Shown here in pieces: positions 53,139-58,524 of a stretch of DNA of 58,524 nt. Each line of letters opens with the position of its first letter. The first letter of the stretch is position 1. The stretch lies in contig JAPZRK010000034.1 of assembly GCA_027531445.1 (NCBI GenBank), forward strand, positions 1 to 58,524. The letters run 5' to 3'. The translations under genes were made by a program, and so were the position numbers. This stretch comes from Leptospira sp. (GTDB lineage Bacteria > Spirochaetota > Leptospiria > Leptospirales > Leptospiraceae). The notes beneath the pieces are model-generated. The model searched no databases. It was given only the letters and a program-made list of their open reading frames with translations, and was not told the origin of the DNA.

Positions 53139-53753
53139 TTGGAACATAATGATCTAGAACATAAGTTGAATAAAAAATCAAAAATTGAATTAGAAGACAA
53201 AGAATTTAGGATCTTAAATTCTGCATTGGTATTATTTGTAGAAAAAGGATACCATGCCAGCACTCTTCCAGAAATTGCTAAACATGCGAATGTAGCTGCA
53301 GGAACGATCTATCTTTATTTCAAAAACAAAGAAGATCTTGTAAATATGGTTTGGCGAGTGAACAAATTGAAATTAAAGGATTCTTTGGAATCTGCCTTTG
53401 ATATAAACCAATCTTACGAAGAAAACTTTCGTAGCATTTACATCTCTTACTTAAACTTTGCCTTTAAAAATAGTGATGCTTTTAGTTTTCTCAATCTACA
53501 TTACCATTACCCCTATCTCACAAATCAAAACCTAAAGATCGATGAGGAGATTGAAAGTTTTCTTTTCCGTTTTATAAAACAAGGTCAAAAGGAAGGTCTT
53601 GTCATTGATGGGGCTGCACCTTTGATCCTCTCACTTTTGGATGGAGGGGTGGTAGGAATATTTCGCTCTGTTCGAAAAGGATTATTAAAGTGGAATTCCA
53701 AATTAGCAACCGATTCTATAAATTTGGCATGGAACTCGATATGTAAAAAATAG
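53139..53753 (+). CDS. TetR-family regulator
   Basis: Protein of up to 204 residues. The helix-turn-helix reads ASTLPEIAKHANVAAGTIYL, YFKNKEDLVNMVW. The start is not fixed: a TTG at 53139 and another TTG at 53166 are possible, and a TTGACA -35-like box at 53128-53133 overlaps the region, which favours the later one. A perfect 20-bp palindrome between this gene and the downstream SDR gene is its probable operator. It is therefore likely to repress the SDR and following genes. Confidence 0.85.
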   Translation: MEHNDLEHKLNKKSKIELEDKEFRILNSALVLFVEKGYHASTLPEIAKHANVAAGTIYLYFKNKEDLVNMVWRVNKLKLKDSLESAFDINQSYEENFRSIYISYLNFAFKNSDAFSFLNLHYHYPYLTNQNLKIDEEIESFLFRFIKQGQKEGLVIDGAAPLILSLLDGGVVGIFRSVRKGLLKWNSKLATDSINLAWNSICKK

Positions 53754-53762
53754 TTGCCAAAA

Positions 53763-53782
53763 ATGAATGAATATTCATTCAT
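53763..53782. promoter_or_regulatory. TetR operator (perfect 20-bp palindrome)
   Basis: ATGAATGAATATTCATTCAT is fully self-complementary and lies between the TetR stop codon (10 bases before) and the SDR start (22 bases after). Palindromes of TGAATGA half-sites are known targets of several TetR repressors of fatty-acid or aromatic catabolism. Position in front of the SDR gene indicates control of that operon. Confidence 0.75.
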
Positions 53783-53803
53783 ACCGAAAGAGGGGATGAT
53801 TGA

Positions 53804-54589
53804 ATGGATTGGAAATCAAAGTTTGGTTCCTATGCTCTGATTACAGGAGCATCCGGTGGACTTGGGAAAGAATTTGCGATACAAATTGCGCAAAAAGGAC
53901 TCAACCTAATTTTAGTGGCAAGGAGAGCTGATTCCTTGCAGAAGGTTGCTAACGATATCAAAAATCAATATGGAGTCAATGTTGAAACAATTGTCTCGGA
54001 TCTAACATCTCCGAAAGCGATTGAAAGTTTGGTCACTCATATTAAAAAAAATAACTTTGATATAGGATTATTGGTCAATAATGCCGGTTTCGGTAGTTAT
54101 GGATTGTTCCACGAGCTTTCTATAGAAAATGAACTAAACATGGTTGATTTAAACATTCGGGTTCCATTGGAACTAACCGGTAAAATACTACCTGGATTAA
54201 TTCAGAAAGGAAAAGGTGGAATCATTTTCCTTGGATCAGTTGGTTCGTACCAACCTACTCCATTTTTCGCAAATTACAGTGCAACAAAAGCATGGAATCT
54301 TTTGTTCGCCGAAGCTTTGTATGGTGAGCTAAAACCAAAAGGTATTGATGTAATTTGCCTGACTCCAGGGTATACTCGTACCGAATTTCAATCAACTGCG
54401 GGCAATAAAGACCAAAAGCCCTTGGCTGGATGGTCACTCCCTGAACAAGTTGTGAAATCAGCTTTGGATAATTTAGGCAATGAACCTTCCATAATACCCG
54501 GATTTATGAACTGGTTTTTGGCATGGTCCATTCGATTTACACCACGTAAACTAGCAATTTGGTCTGCATACCATTTACTAAAATCATAG
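53804..54589 (+). CDS. Short-chain dehydrogenase/reductase
   Basis: NAD(P)-dependent oxidoreductase of 261 residues. It has the cofactor motif TGASGGLGKEFA, LVNNAGFGSYG, the catalytic Ser in FLGSVGSYQ and the catalytic Tyr/Lys in YSATKAWN, and the C-terminal PGYTRTEF. The basic residues after the glycine motif (ARRADSL) favour NADPH. Such enzymes resemble DltE or acyl-lipid reductases. It lies behind the TetR gene and its palindrome, and the START relic follows after nine bases, so the genes probably form one operon. Confidence 0.88.
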   Translation: MDWKSKFGSYALITGASGGLGKEFAIQIAQKGLNLILVARRADSLQKVANDIKNQYGVNVETIVSDLTSPKAIESLVTHIKKNNFDIGLLVNNAGFGSYGLFHELSIENELNMVDLNIRVPLELTGKILPGLIQKGKGGIIFLGSVGSYQPTPFFANYSATKAWNLLFAEALYGELKPKGIDVICLTPGYTRTEFQSTAGNKDQKPLAGWSLPEQVVKSALDNLGNEPSIIPGFMNWFLAWSIRFTPRKLAIWSAYHLLKS

Positions 54590-54598
54590 GAGTCATTT

Positions 54599-55051
54599 AT
54601 GAAAATCTTAAAACTTACTTTATTACTATTTTTCACCTTCCCAATTTTTGGTTGGGAAAAAGCCATAGATAAAAATGGAGTAAAGGATTGTAAAGTTTAC
54701 TTTGTGATGACGGTTCCATTTCCTTTAAACAATCGAGATACGGTAAATAAATTTGAATTGTCAGAAGATTCATTGGGCAATATAAAAATCAAAATTTATG
54801 CGTTACCCAATGATGTAGCTGAGAAAAAATGATTAGTTCGAATTCCAGAAGTAAACGGTTTTTGGAGTCTTACCAAAAAGGGAGAAAATACAGAAGTTAC
54901 TTATCAATTACATGCAAACCCTGGTGGAAACATTCCGGCTTTCGTTGCCAATAGCACTGTAACTGATTCACCTTACAAAGTTTTGTTGAATCTCAAACAA
55001 GAAGTACTAAAACCCAATCACGCAGGAAAGACTACATTAAAAAATTTATGA
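54599..55051 (+). pseudogene. START-domain lipid-binding protein relic (nonsense codon, internal deletion)
   Basis: From ATG at 54599 the frame gives a signal peptide (MKILKLTLLLFFTFPIFGWE) and ends at TGA 54830-54832 after ALPNDVAEKK. The same frame then continues without another stop as LVRIPEVNGFWSLTKKGENT and HANPGGNIPAFVANSTV, ending at 55051. Both parts read as one START/SRPBCC domain; related proteins usually have a glycine codon at the TGA position. The stretch between DKNGVK and CKVYFVM is also much shorter than in START proteins, which suggests a deletion of several tens of residues. The final TGA overlaps the next ATG. Confidence 0.7.
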
Positions 55052-56181
55052 AATCAACACTGAGAATACTATTCACTTTGATAGCATTTCTATTGCTATT
55101 TATTGGCGCTCTTCGATTTCTTTATGGAGGCGGTGAACCTTTTCAATCTCCTACCATGACTCTTGAAACTGCTTCCACTAATTTAGAGTTAGTTGCTGAA
55201 CTCTCGGAGGCACCAGGAAATATTGCTGTTTCAAAAACGGGAAGAGTCTTCATCACCTTGCACCCAGAAGCAAAGCCTGAATTTGCTAAAGTTGTTGAGA
55301 TAAAAGATGGCAAAATGGTTCCCTTCCCAAACGAAATATCTCAAACAGAAACCTATCGTACCCCTCAGGGAATTCGAATCGATTCCCAAAATCGACTTTG
55401 GACAATTGACCATGGTGATAACGGAATCCACGGCGCACGGTTGGTAGCAGTCGATCTGGAAACCAATCAAATCATTGATCAATATGATTTTCCTAAGGAA
55501 ATCGCAGGTATCCTATCATATTTGCAGGATTTAGTCATCGAACCGAATGGACGTTACATCATCATTGCTGATGTAAATTTTTTTGGAAAATCTCCTGCCC
55601 TAGTCGTTTATGATAGCAATCTTAAAAAATCAAAACGAATATTAGAAAATGATGAATCTATGAAGTCAAAAAATTATCTGATTCAAGCCCACAATGGCCC
55701 TATGAAAAGACTATTTGGTTTGATTTCCATGAAACCTGGTGTTGATTCGATAGGTTTAGATTCCAAAGGTGAGTATTTGTATTTTGCACCGATGACACAT
55801 GATCGACTCTTTCGAATTCCACTCAACGACTTGGTCAATGAAAGCCTTACAAATGCAGATCTTAAAGAAAAGATAGAAAACTATTCCGCAAAAACACTGA
55901 CTGATGGTATCACGTTAGATGATGAAAACAATATCTTTCTAACAGACGTAGAAAATCGTTCTATACTTAAAATAGATACAAAAAAAAATCTAAAGATCAG
56001 CATTCAGAGTCCTAAATTAAGATGGCCTGACGGATTATCATGGGGACCAGATGGTTATCTCTACATCGCAGATAGTGATATTCCAGATCTAGTATTAGCA
56101 TCGAGGAATGATATTAAGAAAGCCGCACCGTTTCATATTTTCCGTTATAAACCTGGAACTCAGGGAAGAATAGGTCATTGA
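55048..56181 (+). CDS. Major-royal-jelly/SMP-30-like propeller protein
   Basis: Protein of 377 residues with an N-terminal membrane anchor (LRILFTLIAFLLLFIGALRF) and a six-bladed propeller resembling major royal jelly/yellow or SMP-30 gluconolactonase-type proteins: SEAPGNIAVSKTGRVFITLH, TPQGIRIDSQNRLWTIDHGD, IGLDSKGEYLYFAPMTHDRL, KTLTDGITLDDENNIFLTDV and RWPDGLSWGPDGYLYIADS. Metal-binding Glu/Asn/Asp positions of SMP-30 are not resolved. The ATG overlaps the START relic's stop (ATGA), so it probably belongs to the same TetR-controlled operon. The substrate is unknown. Confidence 0.85.
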   Translation: MKSTLRILFTLIAFLLLFIGALRFLYGGGEPFQSPTMTLETASTNLELVAELSEAPGNIAVSKTGRVFITLHPEAKPEFAKVVEIKDGKMVPFPNEISQTETYRTPQGIRIDSQNRLWTIDHGDNGIHGARLVAVDLETNQIIDQYDFPKEIAGILSYLQDLVIEPNGRYIIIADVNFFGKSPALVVYDSNLKKSKRILENDESMKSKNYLIQAHNGPMKRLFGLISMKPGVDSIGLDSKGEYLYFAPMTHDRLFRIPLNDLVNESLTNADLKEKIENYSAKTLTDGITLDDENNIFLTDVENRSILKIDTKKNLKISIQSPKLRWPDGLSWGPDGYLYIADSDIPDLVLASRNDIKKAAPFHIFRYKPGTQGRIGH

Positions 56182-56330
56182 GGAGTCACCGTCTCAAAAA
56201 GTTCAATCAGTTGAATCGTATAAGGAAGCGAATGACGAAGGAAATCGTTCCTTTTTCGACCTATATTCCAATCAAAGTTTAAAAAACTTGCTGGGATACC
56301 ATCGTTGATCGATGTTAGAAGATTTGAAGA
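56178..56330 (-). other. Open minus-strand fragment, possible gene relic
   Basis: A 50-codon stretch without a start codon reads protein-like: SSNLLTSINDGIPASFLNFD, WNIGRKRNDFLRHSLPYTIQ, LIELFETVTPQ, then TGA. Its hydrophobic and charged pattern and density of rare-for-noncoding residues (W, R, Y) are unlike random AT-rich DNA. It may be the 3' end of a lost gene between the royal-jelly-like and BtuF-like genes. I recognise no family. Confidence 0.25.
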
Positions 56331-56363
56331 GACTGAAGAAATTTATCAAATAATGATCTGATT

Positions 56364-57182
56364 ATGAATTTACCTCAAAGAATCATTTGCCTCACTGAAG
56401 AAACGACAGAGTTGCTCTACCTGCTCGGTGAAGAACATCGTATCGTTGGCATATCAGCTTATACAGTTCGTCCCGAAATCGCTAAAAAGGAAAAACCAAG
56501 TGTCTCTGCATTCATTAATGGAAACGTCAAAAAGATAAAATCACTAAAGCCAGATTTGGTGATTGGATTCTCTGACATCCAGGCAAATTTGGCGAGTGAA
56601 TTGATTAAAGAAGGTTTAAATGTTCTAGTCACTAACCAAAGAACAATAGATGAAATTTGTCAAACAATGATCCTCATTGGCGCGTTAGTTGGCAAACAAA
56701 TCGAGACAACTAAGCTCATTGAATCTTGGAAAATCAAACTGAATGACATTCAATTACTCACTCAAGGAAAACATAAACCCAAAATATTTTTTCAAGAATG
56801 GGATGAACCGATCATTTCATCCATCGCTTGGGTATCTGAACTAATCCAAATTTGCGGTGGGGAAGACATTTTTTCTGAAACTGGAAATGGAATCCTAGCA
56901 AAAGATCGAATTGTTTCCAGCATCCAAGTAAGAGATAAAAATCCTGATGCCATCATTGGTTCTTGGTGTGGCAAGCCAGTAAATTTCAATTGGGTTAAGA
57001 ATCATCCAGACTGGCAAGATACAAATGCGATTCGATACAACAGAGTTTATGAAATGGATCCTTCCATCATTTTACAACCGGGACCTGCCCTTTTTTTAGA
57101 AGGAGTGGATGAATTGTATAGATTGATTTGGGGAGATGAAGTGAAAGTGTTTGGCAATGGCACGGGCGAAACGACTTCGTAG
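56364..57182 (+). CDS. BtuF-like (periplasmic-binding fold) cobalamin-type binding protein
   Basis: Protein of 272 residues with the helical-backbone binding-protein fold: PQRIICLTEETTELLYLLGE, EEHRIVGISAYT, KSLKPDLVIGFSDIQANLA, PKIFFQEWDEPIISSIAWVS and IQICGGEDIF. This is the BtuF/FhuD-type domain that binds vitamin B12 or siderophores. It has no signal peptide and no nearby ABC transporter genes, so it may act in the cytoplasm or be an orphan. Length is normal for the domain alone. Ligand identity is unproven. Confidence 0.75.
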   Translation: MNLPQRIICLTEETTELLYLLGEEHRIVGISAYTVRPEIAKKEKPSVSAFINGNVKKIKSLKPDLVIGFSDIQANLASELIKEGLNVLVTNQRTIDEICQTMILIGALVGKQIETTKLIESWKIKLNDIQLLTQGKHKPKIFFQEWDEPIISSIAWVSELIQICGGEDIFSETGNGILAKDRIVSSIQVRDKNPDAIIGSWCGKPVNFNWVKNHPDWQDTNAIRYNRVYEMDPSIILQPGPALFLEGVDELYRLIWGDEVKVFGNGTGETTS

Positions 57183-57224
57183 CGATTGCTCTTGCGACCT
57201 CCGCGGCATGATTCACGAGCGAAC
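57183..57224 (+). repeat. Hairpin-repeat copy after the BtuF-like gene
   Basis: An outer stem of GCTC and GAGC surrounds an inner TGC-GAC-CTCC-GCG-GCA hairpin. The inner loop CTCC and the trailing ATTC match the copies at 58122-58249, whose stems have different bases. The element starts directly after the BtuF-like stop codon, as if placed at the gene end. Confidence 0.45.
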
Positions 57225-57378
57225 TAAAATAAAATATAGTCGCCCTGAATTTGACTCGCCCTTCTTATTGTTGGATGTATATCGAACAGCGGACTGAGAT
57301 TCAGTGTCTGAATCGTAGTTATTCAGATTCTTATCCGATTCCTGTCTGGTTATACTATAGAAAATTCCAACAACTAGA

Positions 57379-57945
57379 ATGTTAAAGTTAATCATCATAT
57401 CTCTTTTTCTTCTCCTCTTTCATGCAGATTGTGCAACAGTTCAGAGCTTGCCAAAAAGTTTAGTACAGGACAATCCAACCATCTACAGTGGGTTCAGTAC
57501 CGTTTGGCTAGAACCATCGAAAACCGAAGGTCTCCTCTTTCACTATGACGAGATGGCAGGAATCATCACTTTAGCTGTTTATATAATGGACACCCCTTTT
57601 AGCATCATAGCCGATACGCTTCTACTCCCAGTGACATTTCCTTTGGCGATCGGGAAACGAATCTACTATTCTCAGGCGGACAACGATCCACATTTAGAAA
57701 CTAGTTGGAGTCAACATAGAGGGGTTGGATACACAAGTCAGGGCAGAAAGATCTGCACAAATCTTGGAATGCGACTTCCAACTAACACAGAACTCGAAAT
57801 TGCGAAATCATCTGGACTGTTTGAAAAATGGAATAAATGTAGTTACTGTAACAAAGAATTTGTTTATGAAAATCAAGACCAGCATGACAAACAAGAGTTA
57901 TTTGGTTCCATTCGGTGTTTACGCAAAGGTAAAGATGGTTTGTGA
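57379..57945 (+). CDS. YceK-like lipoprotein with C-terminal extension
   Basis: Lipoprotein of 188 residues with signal peptide ending LFHADC (lipobox-like ADC). The first 100 residues match the YceK/YidQ pattern: an early IYSGFSTVW and the diagnostic DTPFSIIADTLLLPVTFPLA. Beyond that, a second part carries cysteines (GRKICTNLG, KCSYCNKEF, IRCLRKG) and a RLPTNTELEIA motif, similar to leptospiral DUF1566-type ends. YceK proteins are outer-membrane or periplasmic with unknown role. The combination of the two parts is unusual. Confidence 0.75.
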   Translation: MLKLIIISLFLLLFHADCATVQSLPKSLVQDNPTIYSGFSTVWLEPSKTEGLLFHYDEMAGIITLAVYIMDTPFSIIADTLLLPVTFPLAIGKRIYYSQADNDPHLETSWSQHRGVGYTSQGRKICTNLGMRLPTNTELEIAKSSGLFEKWNKCSYCNKEFVYENQDQHDKQELFGSIRCLRKGKDGL

Positions 57946-58121
57946 ATATATTAGGATTGGTGAAGGATCATAGCCCCTTTCTTAAACTAGATTTAGAATT
58001 TCTGGAATCCATTCTCTAGAGCGAACTCGACCTATACTGATACTATATCCCATATTATAGAGATAAAAATAGTCGCCACTCACGCCGACTGGTTTCCCAT
58101 AATTGGCACTTTGTCAGGGCT
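57946..58121. other. Gene-free interval before the repeat zone
   Basis: About 175 bases between the YceK-like gene and the first 64-base repeat. I see no reading frame, terminator or promoter that I can support. The base composition becomes richer in G+C towards its right end. Confidence 0.4.
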
Positions 58122-58249
58122 ACATATCTTTTCAGCTCCTGTTCGCGTGACTTCCGTGTCACGATTCGCGCGCTCTCGCAAAGCTTCATATCCTTTCAGC
58201 TCCTTCTCACGGGACCTCCGTGTCCCGATTCGAGAGCTCCGCAATCCTG
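58122..58249 (+). repeat. Two tandem 64-base hairpin repeats
   Basis: Copy 1 (58122-58185) and copy 2 (58186-58249) share CATATC(C/T)TTTCAGCTCC, the loop TCCGTG and the following CGATTCG. Copy 1 folds as CGCG/CGCG outside CGTGAC/GTCACG; copy 2 folds as TCTC/GAGA outside CGGGAC/GTCCCG. Stem differences between copies are compensatory, which suggests that structure, not sequence, is kept. No coding frame crosses them convincingly. Confidence 0.7.
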
Positions 58250-58307
58250 CTCCGCCTCCGCTGAAAAGATATTCCGCCAAGTGTTATTAATAGTATACTA
58301 ACATGGA

Positions 58308-58346
58308 TTATAAAATAAAAAAGCCACCCTATAGTAGGATGGCTTT
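58308..58346 (-). terminator. Strong leftward intrinsic terminator
   Basis: AAGCCACCCTA and TAGGATGGCTT form an 11-bp stem (one G-T type mismatch) around TAG. On the minus strand it is followed by TTTTTTATTTTAT, a full T-tract. It should end a transcript that runs leftward from beyond 58346, whose gene is not visible inside this window. Confidence 0.7.
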
Positions 58347-58450
58347 GCAACAAATTATATACAACATCTTCTCTTCTATGGTTTATTCCCACAAATGCCT
58401 CCTCATCCTAAAACGAGGGAAAGCCTGCGGAAAACAAAGCCGCACAGCGG

Positions 58451-58524
58451 CGACTTTGAGCACCCGACTTGATGCGTGAGCTTCGAGCTCTAGCATCAAA
58501 GTCGTTTGGCGCCGACCACCAAAC
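58451..58524. repeat. Nested inverted repeats at the window end
   Basis: CGACTTTGA (58451-58459) pairs with TCAAAGTCG (58496-58504). Inside, TTGATGC (58469-58475) pairs with GCATCAA (58493-58499) and encloses GAGCT-TCG-AGCTC. Outside, GTTTGG and CCAAAC (58504-58524) form another hairpin. TCAA is shared by two alternative pairings, so the structures compete. The patch is G+C-rich compared with the rest of the window and is cut by the window edge. Confidence 0.55.

Noticed and set aside
54830..54832. Programmed readthrough or recoding of TGA in the START-like gene
   Set aside because: No selenocysteine-type structure is visible, the missing residue is expected to be Gly, and an internal deletion is also present; TGA ends other intact genes in this window, so simple decay is preferred.
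57298..57314. GATTCAG-TGT-CTGAATC hairpin before the YceK-like gene
   Set aside because: A perfect small hairpin, but no T-run, no match to the 64-base repeats and no regulator next to it; it could be chance.
58080..58392. Open frames crossing the hairpin repeats and the terminator on the minus strand
   Set aside because: Their products only translate the repeat and terminator sequence; the structure explains the DNA better than coding does.
1..58524. tRNA or rRNA genes
   Set aside because: I looked for cloverleaf-like T-loop motifs in the intergenic spaces and saw none convincing; a dedicated search could still find one.

Overview
The window reads as a chromosomal stretch of a Leptospira-like spirochaete. 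The DNA is AT-rich, and many genes open with short signal peptides ending in loose spirochaetal lipoboxes. The repertoire is typical of that genus: many class III nucleotide cyclases, 7TM-type receptors, Ig-like and beta-propeller lipoproteins, TRL-like lipoproteins and AraC regulators with membrane N-termini. This assignment is inferred from gene content; no rRNA or tRNA marker was seen. I recognise no intact insertion sequence, prophage or CRISPR array.

Layout. 0-14 kb: a zinc-ribbon cyclase, then mostly lipoproteins, an orphan Imm32-like immunity gene, a short DUF1653-like gene with a TTG start, two propeller lipoproteins flanking a cytochrome-b-like membrane protein, a CsgG/LpoB-like lipoprotein, and a large His-containing membrane protein paired with a small secreted Cys protein. 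14-25 kb: a hybrid receiver/PAS/HisKA_2 kinase, a cyclic-nucleotide-gated K+ channel, alpha/beta hydrolase and TetR, DoxX and MarR with twin operators, AraC and DJ-1/PfpI, and a Phd/VapC toxin-antitoxin pair. 25-34 kb: an IS481 transposase relic, a seven-repeat Ig-like lipoprotein, two paralogous zinc-ribbon membrane proteins, a decayed propeller gene, a tandem degenerate HD-GYP/LuxR protein, a lipase-like hydrolase and an LRR-protein kinase. 34-48 kb: a tail-collar protein, a 7TM-PP2C phosphatase, a broken cyclase, a Ycf48-like lipoprotein, hydrolase/TetR/SnoaL, and a three-gene operon of giant cyclase, NarL regulator and degenerate kinase. 48-58.5 kb: a Crp-like regulator, two tandem membrane cyclases, an MDR/TetR/SDR/START-relic/royal-jelly-like cluster, a BtuF-like protein, a YceK-like lipoprotein, and a terminal zone of hairpin repeats.

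How the genes fit together. Cyclic-nucleotide signalling dominates: four intact cyclases, one cyclase relic, one CNBD channel and one Crp/Fnr-type protein lie within 52 kb. A second theme is local regulators beside their probable targets with visible palindromic operators (MarR/DoxX, TetR/hydrolase, TetR/SDR, Phd/VapC). A third is gene decay: five relics can be read from the sequence (OYE-like flavin oxidoreductase, IS481 transposase, propeller lipoprotein, cyclase, START protein). Three of them appear to have lost an internal segment and also carry stops or a frameshift.

The signals that plain gene calling would miss are the hairpin-repeat family, whose stem changes are compensatory between copies, and the internally deleted relics, one of which can be compared directly with its intact paralogue in this window.
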